Below, in pieces: positions 16,325-26,200 of a stretch of DNA of 64,000 nt (positions within the stretch are counted from its first letter, which is position 1; each line of letters starts with the position of its first letter). The notes under the pieces are model-generated. The model was not told the origin of the DNA. It did not search any database and saw only the letters and a program-made list of their open reading frames with translations. The stretch is taken from positions 36,651 through 100,650 of IMG/VR virus record IMGVR_UViG_3300018428_005148; one strand, given 5' to 3'. The stretch is from a virus. A program made the translations under genes and the position numbers.

Positions 16325-17977
16325 CTATTTCACTCCTATCACGCACTCTGTAAGTGCTGTTTCTTTGCTGTATTTAGCCTTAATCAGTCGACCTATGGTG
16401 TTAAAAGCGGTGCACTCATCTAATTCAACCACCATTGCCTCTCCGTTTCCGGCAGAAACAAGCCTGCTTCCAGCGGCGCCTGTGCCAGTTACTTTGACAA
16501 AAACCCTGCCTTTTAAGGCTATCATGGGGTGTGTGCTGTCGTCACCTGCCTGTGCGTTCATTAGCACAGCGGGTTTTTCAGATACGACACCAAAAACCTT
16601 GTCCGACAGTGCTTCGTCACAGCGTGTAATTTCTTCTTGGCCACCCAATATTACTACATCTCCTTTTTCTAATGGCATGTCTGTGGCATATCTTTCCGCC
16701 AAATCCGCATACTGGGCCGATGTTGACGTTGCATGTACCACGTTTGCTCTGATATCCACCAACGTTGGTGCTTCCAATTCTGTGTCTGTCTCAGAACTCT
16801 TGAACGCTGTCCAGGCACCTCCAGCGTTTCCATGGATAGTGGTACCATCATCAGCAAAAGTTTCATCCCATACCCAATATAAATTTTGTTCTGTAGGGGA
16901 CGATGACTCTCCCCTGTTGACTTTGAGTCCGGTGTAGTTTGGCATACCCGCATTTGATGATATATTCCTGTTAAGTTCGATGATGTTGTCCTCAATGGTC
17001 ATTGTGGTTGTGTTGAAAATCGTCTGTGTGCCTTTGACCTGTAGATTTCCGTTAACCGTTAGGTCATTTATCGCTGTGTCACTGAATATAACCCTACCTG
17101 TGCTTCCTTGGATTGTTATAGGCGTTTTTGTTATTCCGCCATCATCAACCGTAAACAAGATGTCCTTGTCTTGAGTGGTCTGTGCGATAGTGAAGTTATC
17201 ACTTGACAGTGTCATTGTGACGTCATTACCAGCACCGATTCTCAAACCATCGTCGGTCTGTACGCTTAATCGACCTGTAGTTGTGTCAGCGGTGTCGGAC
17301 CTCAGATAGTTTGCGGCGGCAACTCCACCTAATGCGTCTGAATCTGTTGCTGTGCCTCTGAACTTTGCGGATGAAACTGTTGATGATAGTTGTAGTCCTT
17401 GTGCCACTGTAGAAAATCCTGCTGTGATAAGTGCGGCACCAAGAGTTTCAGTAGAGCTGGGAGTGAATGCTACGTTAGATACAACTCCCACCACTGTATC
17501 ATTAGTAACTAATTTTAAAATTGATTGCTTGACGCCCGTGTTGTCCTCCGGCGTCTCCGTGATTACCTGAGTAACGCCCGATCCAGCCACAGTCGTTGGA
17601 CCTATTAAGGTCCATGCAGTTCCAGTGTAAACATAGAGCTGGGTGTTTGAAGTATCAAACCACATGTCGCCTTGGACTGCGTTCGAAGGCTGACTTGCAG
17701 AGTTTGTTGGACCACCGGCAGGTTTCCATTTGTCACCTGTCCAGACATTAATTCTTTTATTCGTCTTGTCAAACCAAAGTTGTCCTTGTTGTTTGTTGCT
17801 GGGTGCTGACGTGTTGTTGAAATTTTCTAGTAATTTTAAAAAGTTTTCGTTTAATTTTTCTCCAAAACCTGCGTATCCTTTTCCGATGAGTGTAAGATCA
17901 GTAGTTGCAGTGTCTATGGTACCATCTGCAAGTGTGACCAGTAAGGTTCCAAATGTGTTGTTGATCTTATATGCCAT
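16325..17977 (-). CDS. Tail fibre protein, paralogue C
   Basis: A 550-residue trimeric-fibre-type protein. The N-terminal 140 residues share with two other genes here (19586-20977 and 20987-22495) the motifs GKGYAGFGEKLNENFLKLLE and two copies of a sugar-lectin-like unit (QGQLWFDKTNKRINVWTG, QGDMWFDTSNTQLYVYTG). A middle shaft segment (DTADTTTGRLSVQTDDG, TTQDKDILFTVDDGG) is also shared. The C-terminus starts at TSAQYADLAERYATD and includes GDVVILGG and VFGVVSEKPAVLMN, resembling the peptidase-G2-type C-terminal domain of fibres that self-process or assist trimerisation. It probably serves in receptor binding or fibre assembly at the tail tip. Confidence 0.8.
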   Translation of the reverse strand: MAYKINNTFGTLLVTLADGTIDTATTDLTLIGKGYAGFGEKLNENFLKLLENFNNTSAPSNKQQGQLWFDKTNKRINVWTGDKWKPAGGPTNSASQPSNAVQGDMWFDTSNTQLYVYTGTAWTLIGPTTVAGSGVTQVITETPEDNTGVKQSILKLVTNDTVVGVVSNVAFTPSSTETLGAALITAGFSTVAQGLQLSSTVSSAKFRGTATDSDALGGVAAANYLRSDTADTTTGRLSVQTDDGLRIGAGNDVTMTLSSDNFTIAQTTQDKDILFTVDDGGITKTPITIQGSTGRVIFSDTAINDLTVNGNLQVKGTQTIFNTTTMTIEDNIIELNRNISSNAGMPNYTGLKVNRGESSSPTEQNLYWVWDETFADDGTTIHGNAGGAWTAFKSSETDTELEAPTLVDIRANVVHATSTSAQYADLAERYATDMPLEKGDVVILGGQEEITRCDEALSDKVFGVVSEKPAVLMNAQAGDDSTHPMIALKGRVFVKVTGTGAAGSRLVSAGNGEAMVVELDECTAFNTIGRLIKAKYSKETALTECVIGVK

Positions 17978-17980
17978 TCT

Positions 17981-18157
17981 TTAGTTAGATCCGTTGTCTC
18001 TTACATTGACCAAGAAACTCACATCTCCTAAAAGTTTGATTAATATCTCTGCTACTTCAGGATTCATCTTTTGATCGATCTTTGCTATCTCTTCTTCGGT
18101 CAAAAGCGATGTTGCGTTAGCGTTGATGTAATCTGCTACTTCTTGTTTTGTTGCCAT
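17981..18157 (-). CDS. 58-aa hypothetical protein
   Basis: A short gene between two fibre genes, starting MATKQEVADYINANATSLLT and ending VSFLVNVRDNGSN. AGGAG stands 5 nt before the ATG, and the stop lies 3 nt before the start of the next fibre gene, so translation is likely. The protein is acidic and predicted helical, with no membrane segment. Position suggests a fibre-assembly helper or a small fibre component; nothing in the sequence proves this. Confidence 0.65.
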   Translation of the reverse strand: MATKQEVADYINANATSLLTEEEIAKIDQKMNPEVAEILIKLLGDVSFLVNVRDNGSN

Positions 18158-18177
18158 TTTTACTCCTATGTGTGTAT

Positions 18178-19581
18178 TTAACTGTTTTGTGGATCATAAA
18201 TTTGAAGCCATTTTGTGAATCGTTTTTCCACAAAAGGTCTCACAATTAAACCCACTGTCCAACAGAAACTTTCTCCAATTAATCTTGTTATGATGCCGAG
18301 AGCATCTCTTTTCTTGCTGACTCCCATCGCATAGGCAAGTTCATTGGCACGTGCCTGTGCGAGTGCTCTAATTACCTTGATCACTAGTCTGCCAAATTTG
18401 CTACCCTTTTTATCTGCATTGGTCATGTATTCTACCAATGGCACTGCCCAGAACCAATATCCTATCTTGGTGTTCCGAGAAATATACTTCACGCTGTATT
18501 CTGTATCAACCGCTAGGTCTTTGGCAGAGAAAAGTCCACGTTCCTGTAACCAAGTACAGATCACACGTCCTCCACCGCCTCCGCCACCAGAGCCTGGTGT
18601 TCCTGAGCTAGAACCACCTGCGTTGTCGCCGAAACCGGCCGCTGTCTCTGTGAATTCTACGCCGGAATTGAACAATGCTTTCCACACACCACCTACCTTC
18701 ACGTAGCCTGCTGTCACTCTCTTCCATGTGCCTGATACCTTGTAATACATATCAGTGACGCTTTTCCACGCACCTGAAACTTTATAATTTGCTTGTACAC
18801 CAATATTAAAGACAACTACTGCCTTTCCGTTGCCTCCCGATGAACCTGGATTGCCTCCAACTGCTACACCCGACGAATAGTAGGCATCTCCACTACCCCC
18901 AGGGGTAACTCCAGATCCGTTGTCCTCTGTGCCCGATCCTGTGTAGTTTGAACCTGATCGTCCACCCGTTCCGCCATTGTCACCTGAACCACCGTTACCA
19001 CCTGTACCGCCATCGACTCCTCCGCCTCCGGCACCTCCTCCCGCTCCGTCTCCAGAGTGGTCTGCACCGTTCTCTCCGAGAGTGCCTGGTGAGTTGGCTG
19101 TTGGTGAATTGGTGTTTATACCTGCTGTGCCGTTTGATCCTTTCCCTGCGCCGGCTCCTCCGCCGCCGCCTCCGGCCACTGCTTTGTGTTCTCCGTCGAT
19201 CAAGACTGCCGTTGCGCCACCACCGCCACCTCCTGATCCTGAGTATGGTGTTGGCCCAGCGTTTCCGCCTCGTCCGCCTGAATATCCTGTTATGCTTTTT
19301 CCGTTTCTTCCGCCAGCGGCACCACCACCCGATGAGCCACCTGCTCCGCCTCCACCAACTGCTACCTCTATGGTTTTTCCTGCGTCAGATGATGCGATGT
19401 TGATGTTCGTTTCTGTTACATAGTGTCCCGCGGCACCCGTTCCTCCCGGGCCTCCCGCGTCAGAACCTCCACCACCACCTGCTCCGCCCCATAGGTGTAC
19501 GTTGATAGATGTTGTCCCTGCCGGAACAATGGCTTGCTGAAGTGTGCCTGTGTAGAGAAATGTCTTAACGACTGTGGCCAT
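18178..19581 (-). CDS. Glycine-rich tail-tip adhesin-like protein
   Basis: A 467-residue protein in three parts. Residues 1-30 (TFLYTGTLQQAIVPAGTTSI) form a beta segment seen at the start of glycine-rich phage proteins. Residues about 30-260 are dominated by Gly runs (GGAGGGGGSDAGG, GSGGGGGGATAV, GGAGGGGVDGGTGG), like the polyglycine-II sandwich of the gp38-type adhesins that cap T-even long tail fibres. After three repeats of a YKVSGxWKxVT unit, a C-terminal domain of about 125 residues (ICTWLQERGLFSAKDL, YWFWAVPLVEYM) is present. I recall that domain in many alphaproteobacterial phage proteins as a domain of unknown function. The gene lies among fibre genes. A host-receptor role is inferred. 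Confidence 0.75.
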   Translation of the reverse strand: MATVVKTFLYTGTLQQAIVPAGTTSINVHLWGGAGGGGGSDAGGPGGTGAAGHYVTETNINIASSDAGKTIEVAVGGGGAGGSSGGGAAGGRNGKSITGYSGGRGGNAGPTPYSGSGGGGGGATAVLIDGEHKAVAGGGGGGAGAGKGSNGTAGINTNSPTANSPGTLGENGADHSGDGAGGGAGGGGVDGGTGGNGGSGDNGGTGGRSGSNYTGSGTEDNGSGVTPGGSGDAYYSSGVAVGGNPGSSGGNGKAVVVFNIGVQANYKVSGAWKSVTDMYYKVSGTWKRVTAGYVKVGGVWKALFNSGVEFTETAAGFGDNAGGSSSGTPGSGGGGGGGRVICTWLQERGLFSAKDLAVDTEYSVKYISRNTKIGYWFWAVPLVEYMTNADKKGSKFGRLVIKVIRALAQARANELAYAMGVSKKRDALGIITRLIGESFCWTVGLIVRPFVEKRFTKWLQIYDPQNS

Positions 19582-19585
19582 GGGA

Positions 19586-20977
19586 TTAAGCCTCCCTTAC
19601 GAACCAGAAGTCTCCGTTGTCACCGTCACCTGATGTTGGTGCGGAAGTCGAAACTGTTTTTGCTGATCCGCCCCACAAGTCACCAAATGTTACCACGGCA
19701 CCTATGGTCGGTACGTTTTGGTTGGTTGTGTCACCTTCGGAAATAGTGCCCACTGCTCCCAAAGTTGCTGTCGTAACTTTGACATTTCCTGAAGCGTTTG
19801 TTTTCAATACTTTTTCTTTTGATGCGTCGCCATCTGCAACGGCGTCCGCTAATCTTATGATCGGAGAGTATGATTGGTTCTCACCAGCACTCCATCTGTT
19901 CTCGCTTACGTCATAGAACAATCTAGCATCATCTGTGTCTGACGTCTCAACTATCATACCGGCATCCACTTCGGAGTTTCCGTTGTTCAGTTTGATGAAT
20001 GCGTCATCGTAAGTGCTGACCACCGAAGAAGCCGTGTTATACTCACCTGTAATGTTGAGGTTACCTGTGATTGTGACATCACCTGTGATGTCAATACCGC
20101 CATCGGCACCTGTCAACTGTAAAGGTGTTTTGGTCACACCTCCATCATTGACTGTAAATTTTAGATCCTTGTCTTGTGACGTCTGAGCAACTGTCACGTC
20201 ATTGCTTGAAACCGATATTGTTAATTCCTGTGCGTCACCAATTCTTATACCTGTATCTGTATCAACAGTAATTTGTCCTGTTGTTGTGTCCGCCGCATCG
20301 GCCCTTAAGAAGTTTCCGCCTGCTATAACTGTCGGTGATGTGTTCGATGTGCTGGAAACATCTATGTTTGCGGCCTGTGTATTTGTTCCTTCGAACACTG
20401 CTCCCAGTGTCGAGTTAAGTGTAAATCCTGCTTTGATTTCTGCGAATCCTGTCTGTGTCGCTGTTGGTGTGAACGTCTCTTTACTCAAGATAGCCACACG
20501 TGTGTTGCCCACGTACATTGATGATACTACCTTGTTGCCACCTGAACTGGCCAGTGTCTCTATCTTCCATCCAGACAGTGTCTGGCCCGAAGTGTAAACT
20601 GGTCCAACCAAAAGCCATTCACTGCCGGTGTAGACATAGACTTGATCGTCGTCTGTGTCTAACCATTGGTCCCCTGCTGACGGAGATGTTGGTTGTGATG
20701 ACTGTGCTTTGGAACCTCCAGTTGGTTTGAAACTGGTTCCGTCATAAACTTTGAGTTGGTTTGTGTTTGTGTCGAACCACAGCTCACCTTCGAGCGGTGC
20801 TGTGGGTGCCGATGTTGAAGCGGCGTTTTCTAATAATTTCACAAGGTTTTCGTTCAGTAACTCACCAAAACCTGAATAACTTTTTCCAAAAAGTGTTAAA
20901 GTTGTTGTATTGTCAATAGTTCCATCCGTGATTGTTGCAACTACTGTACCGTCTGTTTTGTTGATTGTGTACGCCAT
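19586..20977 (-). CDS. Tail fibre protein, paralogue B
   Basis: A 463-residue fibre protein with the shared N-terminal attachment region (GKSYSGFGELLNENLVKLLE) and the two WFD-type units (EGELWFDTNTNQLKVYDG, AGDQWLDTDDDQVYVYTG). The shaft has DAADTTTGQITVDTDTGIRI and TSQDKDLKFTVNDGG, as in its paralogues. Its C-terminus differs: it lacks the YADLAE domain and ends with short Thr/Gly-rich beta units, so it probably binds something else or joins to another fibre segment. A weak late-promoter-like GCTAAATA lies just upstream at 20984-20991. It is 4 nt before the glycine-rich gene. Confidence 0.8.
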   Translation of the reverse strand: MAYTINKTDGTVVATITDGTIDNTTTLTLFGKSYSGFGELLNENLVKLLENAASTSAPTAPLEGELWFDTNTNQLKVYDGTSFKPTGGSKAQSSQPTSPSAGDQWLDTDDDQVYVYTGSEWLLVGPVYTSGQTLSGWKIETLASSGGNKVVSSMYVGNTRVAILSKETFTPTATQTGFAEIKAGFTLNSTLGAVFEGTNTQAANIDVSSTSNTSPTVIAGGNFLRADAADTTTGQITVDTDTGIRIGDAQELTISVSSNDVTVAQTSQDKDLKFTVNDGGVTKTPLQLTGADGGIDITGDVTITGNLNITGEYNTASSVVSTYDDAFIKLNNGNSEVDAGMIVETSDTDDARLFYDVSENRWSAGENQSYSPIIRLADAVADGDASKEKVLKTNASGNVKVTTATLGAVGTISEGDTTNQNVPTIGAVVTFGDLWGGSAKTVSTSAPTSGDGDNGDFWFVREA

Positions 20978-20986
20978 TTGCTATAT

Positions 20987-22495
20987 TTAGCACCTTCCCA
21001 CTACAATGTTAATTGTGCCTATTTCGTCAGAATTGTAGTCTTCTAGTGCTTTTCCTATCACCTCTCCCACTTGTGGATCATGCGTTTTCTTAGCAACCCC
21101 GTTGTACGTAGGATGAGAAGAAAGCATGTCACCTTTGTTAATCATGCCGACCACCTTGCACTTGACTTTTCCCATAAGTGCCACAGGCAGTCCATCTGCT
21201 TTGTTGTTCATAAGATATGCAGGGCTTTCACTTATAACTCCTGCTACAGTTTTGTCATTCCCTGTAGTAGATATCGTGATTTCCTTGCTACCCCCAAAAA
21301 CAACGACCGTGCCGGCCTCGTATTCATCGTCTGATTCATATATCTCAGCCAAGTCAGCGTACTGTGCCGATGTTGCTTTGGCGTAAACAGTGTTGTAGCC
21401 TTTGAGAGACGTACCTATGTCATATGATACGTCAGCGTCAGGTTCAATTTCTTGTGTTACGAGTTTATCAGAAAGTGTCAACGTGCCCATTGTGTTTGCC
21501 CCAGAGCTTGTAACGTTTCCCGTCAAGTTGCCTGTGACGTCACCTGTGATGTCTCCTGTGAATGCTGTGGCAGTTACCGTGCCACTTACTTGCAGTTTTG
21601 TAGAAGGAGTAGTTGTGCCTATACCGACCCTAGACTCCGAACCATCAATGGTCATCACTGTGGTTGTTGAGCCACCGTCATTAACTTTGAAAGTGATATC
21701 AGTGTCTTGTGTCACATTTGAAATTATACCACCTGTAGCATCTACAGTTATTGTGATATCGCTATCAGTGCCTACCGTGACTCCGCTGTCATTGATTATA
21801 CCCAAAGTGCCTGAAGTGGTGTCATTGGCGTTGGACCTCAGATAATTTGCCGCGGCTACGCCTCCCAACTGATCAGAATCTGTTGCCGTGCCTTGGAACT
21901 TGAGATCACTTATTGCTGTTGACAGTGTGATTCCTTTTTTTATACTGGCAAAACCAGATATCGAAACCTTTGGTGTGAAAGTGTCTTCTGATATGATTGC
22001 AATCAAGTTTCCATCATTGAAAAGTTTTGTTATATTCTGTGTCGCGTCAGACGAGTCAAGTATGCTGTCAAAGGTGAATCCATTGGTTGTTCCAGTCGAC
22101 GATGGTGGACCAACTAATATAGAACTCGATCCATTGTAAAAATAAAGTTGTCCTGTGTCAGAGTCAATCCATAAATCACCCTGTGTAATCGCCGCCGGCG
22201 CCGTTGACTGGTAAGGCACGTTACCACCAGATGGTACAAACGAAGAGCCTGTGTAGACTTTCAACCGGTTGGCACTGCTGTCATACCACAACTGTCCTTG
22301 CACTGGTTTGGAAGGCGCAGACGTGTTTGAAAAATTTTCAAGTAGATGTAAAAAGTTCTCTGCAATCAGTTCTCCATAACCTGCGTAGCCTTTACCTATG
22401 AAACTTAGGTCAGTTTGTGTGTTTACCACTCCGTCCTGCACAGAGTATTGATTTGGCGATGATGATGTATTTGTTTTGTTTACTGTGTATGCCAT
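20987..22495 (-). CDS. Tail fibre protein, paralogue A
   Basis: A 502-residue fibre protein, first of the three paralogues in transcription order. It shares GKGYAGYGELIAENFLHLLE and two WYD/WID units (QGQLWYDSSANRLKVYTG, QGDLWIDSDTGQLYFYNG). The shaft includes NANDTTSGTLGIINDSG and TQDTDITFKVNDGG, then short GDVTGNLTGNVTSSG repeats typical of a triple beta-helix. The C-terminus TSAQYADLAEIYESDDEYEA with GVISESPAYLMN and IGKALEDYNSDEIGTI matches that of paralogue C, consistent with a peptidase-G2-like assembly domain. Start: ATG at 22495, 3 nt after the stop of the upstream structural gene. Confidence 0.8.
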   Translation of the reverse strand: MAYTVNKTNTSSSPNQYSVQDGVVNTQTDLSFIGKGYAGYGELIAENFLHLLENFSNTSAPSKPVQGQLWYDSSANRLKVYTGSSFVPSGGNVPYQSTAPAAITQGDLWIDSDTGQLYFYNGSSSILVGPPSSTGTTNGFTFDSILDSSDATQNITKLFNDGNLIAIISEDTFTPKVSISGFASIKKGITLSTAISDLKFQGTATDSDQLGGVAAANYLRSNANDTTSGTLGIINDSGVTVGTDSDITITVDATGGIISNVTQDTDITFKVNDGGSTTTVMTIDGSESRVGIGTTTPSTKLQVSGTVTATAFTGDITGDVTGNLTGNVTSSGANTMGTLTLSDKLVTQEIEPDADVSYDIGTSLKGYNTVYAKATSAQYADLAEIYESDDEYEAGTVVVFGGSKEITISTTGNDKTVAGVISESPAYLMNNKADGLPVALMGKVKCKVVGMINKGDMLSSHPTYNGVAKKTHDPQVGEVIGKALEDYNSDEIGTINIVVGRC

Positions 22496-22498
22496 CTA

Positions 22499-23227
22499 TT
22501 AGTATCCTGTATTGCCACCTGACGTAGTTCCGCTAACAGTGTTAGAAGTTGTCAGAGATGTGCCACTTGTTTCTGTGAACGTTGTCAAGCTCTGGATTCT
22601 CACTGTGTAATCTATCTGTATCAGCCTATTCAAAGATTTCTGTACAGGATGGAATATAACATGTGTTAGCAATTTGTTGGTCGACCCGTTTTCGGTCCCT
22701 TCCCAACTTTTTAATCCCAACTCATCAAACACGTAGTCGCCATTAAAGTTCGTGGTGTTGTCAAATGCTTCTTGGCCTGTTGGCTCTCCGTAATCCAAAG
22801 TACACGTGCAGACAATGTCAGTGTATTTGTTTCCTGCTGTGTGCCTGATCTCCATTTTGTTCCTGGTTGTGTCTTTGTTGGTTGCTGAATTGTCATCTAT
22901 GACTTTGTAGTAAGTTTGATTGTAGAGCGTGGCATTTGAACCTGTTGAATTTGGGGTCAAATATGTAATGATACCTGTTGGATCAACCGAAGTTCCGCCG
23001 TTACCGAATGCCATTTCATGCACAAAGCCAGTGCTTTTGTTGGCCAGCGAATTGGCTAGTGCCTGAGACATGTTTTCGTAGTGTATGGCGTTTCTCTTGT
23101 CCACTAACACCTCACCGGTCTCTGGGTCAAAAATCTTGATGTGTCCGGTCATCATTACTCCTGAATTTTCCTGAGGCTTTTTATTGTTCTCTTCTTTTGA
23201 TTCTGTCTGTTTGTTGTCCTGTGTCAT
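22499..23227 (-). CDS. Conserved virion structural protein (fibre/baseplate connector)
   Basis: A 242-residue protein with a charged, Lys/Glu/Asn/Gln-rich N-terminal 24 residues and then GHIKIFDPETGEVLVDKRNA, IHYENMSQALANSLANKS and FVHEMAFGNGGTSVDPTG. These blocks recur in virion proteins of cyanophage-type myoviruses encoded between the large baseplate protein and the fibres. The C-terminus is Thr/Ser/Gly-rich. It may link fibres to the baseplate. The late-promoter-like AATAAATA at 23234-23241 overlaps the stop of the giant gene just upstream, so this gene and the fibres could be transcribed separately. Confidence 0.75.
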   Translation of the reverse strand: MTQDNKQTESKEENNKKPQENSGVMMTGHIKIFDPETGEVLVDKRNAIHYENMSQALANSLANKSTGFVHEMAFGNGGTSVDPTGIITYLTPNSTGSNATLYNQTYYKVIDDNSATNKDTTRNKMEIRHTAGNKYTDIVCTCTLDYGEPTGQEAFDNTTNFNGDYVFDELGLKSWEGTENGSTNKLLTHVIFHPVQKSLNRLIQIDYTVRIQSLTTFTETSGTSLTTSNTVSGTTSGGNTGY

Positions 23228-23233
23228 CTAGTG

Positions 23234-23241
23234 TATTTATT
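23234..23241 (-). promoter_or_regulatory. Late-promoter-like element AATAAATA
   Basis: On the minus strand AATAAATA overlaps the giant gene's TGA stop and lies about 7 nt before the ATG of the next gene. It differs from the T4 late element TATAAATA at the first base; NATAAATA is accepted in cyanophage relatives. It is so close to the start codon that the transcript would be nearly leaderless, which lowers confidence. Confidence 0.35.
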
Positions 23242-26200
23242 CAGGTGCATTTGTGGGCTCATCCGCTATGAATCTAGCCTGTTGAGTGGTAGATTTCTGC
23301 AATCCTTTACCATCAGCAGGATTACCATCCTTGGCCGTGTACCATACCTGTCCTCTCTTGTGTAATATTTTGATCTGTGTGCCAGAAGCAGGAGCACTCG
23401 TCAAAGTCACTGCCTGGGTACTGCCATCCACAGAATAGTTGATTGTAGATCCGTCCTCGCTGGTGAGCAACAATCGTTGGCCACCAATGAATATGTCTAA
23501 CTCGCCAGCAGAAGACGGTGCTTGTGATAGAGCAAACACCACAGTACTTCCATCACCCGTGAAGGTGTTGGTGTACACAGTGTCCGCGTAAGGGATGGTT
23601 TGAGTACCAGATGCGTCTACCACTTCAGCACCTGATCCATGCGCCTTAATTCCTGTTCCCAACGTACCACGTCTAAGTTGACCCAGCACGTTGCCTGTTT
23701 TTGTAAAGTATTCTATTCTTTCCTTGTCTATGAAAATCACTCCTGGAGTGTTATTTCCAATGCTCGGGGTCGCCAAGACCGAACCATCTCTGACGGTTAT
23801 GGTCTGTGAGCCTTCCGTGACCACATTGGCTATTTCAGTCGTTGCATTTTTACTGATACGTTTATAGAAAGTTCTGTTCAGCATGTCTTTGAAAATCCTG
23901 AAACCTGTGGCACCTTTGGCCGACTCCAGGGCGAAATACATAACATCCAACCTGTCACTGGATGTGATAGTTTTACCCACAATAGTAATTTTTGTGTCAT
24001 CAGAAGTGAAGTGAGGCGTCACTGTGTAGTCCACGCCCTGTGTTATCTGTTCCCCGTTCAACCATACCCACATGTACGATGCATTGAGTGGAGCGAACCT
24101 CAGATAGAACTCGCCACTAGGTTGTCCTTCCAGCACTTCTCTTCTCTGTTTCATTCCCAGTGCATTGTTGAAGGTGGTAACAGACAGCACATCATTCGTG
24201 TTCAGAGTGTATCCGTCAGTGGCTATCTGAGAAGGCTTGAGAATTACATCTGTGCCTTGGTTGTAATAATGATTGTCAACCAGCGTTGATATGCATATAA
24301 CATCTGTTGCAGTAGGCACACTGTCTGTGTTGAAGTTTACATTTTGATTGCCTATATCTACCGTGTAATGGGTGTTTAAATTTTTCTCAACACCATTCAC
24401 AAAAACTTGCACCTGCAAAGCCGACGTGATTGTTTTTGCTGGGTCCACCGTTGACTCATCTCCTAGACCGGATGCAACCCCGTATGTGTATGTGCTTCCA
24501 TCTCCAACGTAATACGTGTTGTCAGGCCCTCGAAGTACCTTGCCGTTTACTTCTATCATTGTAAGTCCTGAGAATGGACCAATAGAACCAGGCGGATAGG
24601 TCAAAGTGTATCTTGTGGTGGATCCATCATAGGTTATCCCCTCATTTCTAATGCTGGCATGGCTTCTAGTTGTAGTGGCCGATTTGTTGTAGCCTGCGAC
24701 CTGTATGAAAGAATCCGCGGGGGGTACAGTGGTAAACGTTACTGTCACAGTGTTGGCCGATATGCTGGTAGTAAAGTCTGTTGTTGGAACGCCGTCTATT
24801 GTTATGTATATTTCGGAAGATGTTGAATCTAAATTGAATTCACCCCTAGTGGAGGTCAAGAAAGTGGTGGTACTGCCATCACCTGTGTAGGTATCAAGCA
24901 CTCGATAATTTTCTCCAGATATGGCAAATACCTTAGTAGATATTACAGAAAGGTTAGCCGGAGCAGTGTCAAAAGTGATTGTTTTGGCCCCAACGTCGAT
25001 CGTGTAATCTGAAATTGTAGAATCTAAGGCACTGCCTTTCTGTATCACTCCGTCCACGGCAACTGTAACCGATCCTAGTGTGCCTGGGTAATCTCCTAGT
25101 GCAAATGTTGTTTCTGTTCCATCTCCCCTATAGTTTTTCTCAGTGATGAGTGGCACGCCGGATTCAGGAGAAGTGTACACCTTGATGTCTACTGTATCGA
25201 ACATCTGTCCAGGTACGGCCTCTTCAGGCGCATAACTGGTGTCGGGAGTCACAAAACCATCACCTTCTAAAAGTATGTCACTAGGTGCGTGACCTATCGC
25301 AGAAGTGAATAGACCACCCTTGACTATGGAATCGAGAGTCCTGTCGTCCGTTGGCGTCAGCACACCGTCGTCGTCGAATGGAATAAATTCAACAAGGTGT
25401 CCACTCGCAGGTGCTGTGGAAAGCGTGAATGTAGTCGTTGAACCATCACCCCTGAAACTGTCGGCGGTTTTGGTCCTTACGCCGTCTGTTTTTGTGTAAA
25501 CTTGATATACGTCTGTGCTTGAAGGTGCAGTAGAGAATGTGAATGCCACTGTTGATCCGTCTCCTACAAATGTCACCACACGTGATCCACCGTAGTTGTC
25601 CCATGCAAAATCATACCATCCTGCGTTGTCCCATCCTGCCTCCTGATTGAACAGCAACCCAGTAACCATTGTTCCACCGTAATCAACTCCTGTCATCAAT
25701 TGTGACAGCTCATTGCCTGCCATTCCAGACGAAGGCGTGTAGAAACCTTTAGTTCTATCTGCCGCAGTAAGACCTGTTTCGTCACCATAGTACTTGTAAA
25801 CATTTCCTAAATTGTCATCGAAATCTGTGGTCGACGTGAAGGCGCTGGTAGCCTTGTACAACTCGTTGTTGTACCTGATTAAATCTTGGTATGCGTAACT
25901 TTTATTTTTTTCCCAATCAACGACTGTGGACGTGGCACTAATCCTGTCAAACTTAATTGTCGTGTCAAAGTCTCTGACCAGGTCATTGTTCAAGTTGGCG
26001 TATGCCTTGGCAGTGTCTGTTGGAGTAGAGCCGTCCTTCTTCCCTCCCGTGATCAACACCACAGGCGTTGAAGTGTAGTTGGCTCCTTTAGTGTTAAGCG
26101 TAATCTTGTTGACTGCTCCGTTCTGAATTGTGGCCGTGGCTGTGGCCGCTGTTGTGGACGGAGTCACATACATTTTGAATGTGCCTGATTTGGTAGACTG

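Noticed and set aside
18948-19423. Long plus-strand frames rich in Pro or Arg/Leu opposite the glycine-rich adhesin
   Set aside because: They are mirror images of the GGN-codon repeats on the coding strand and have no ribosome site.
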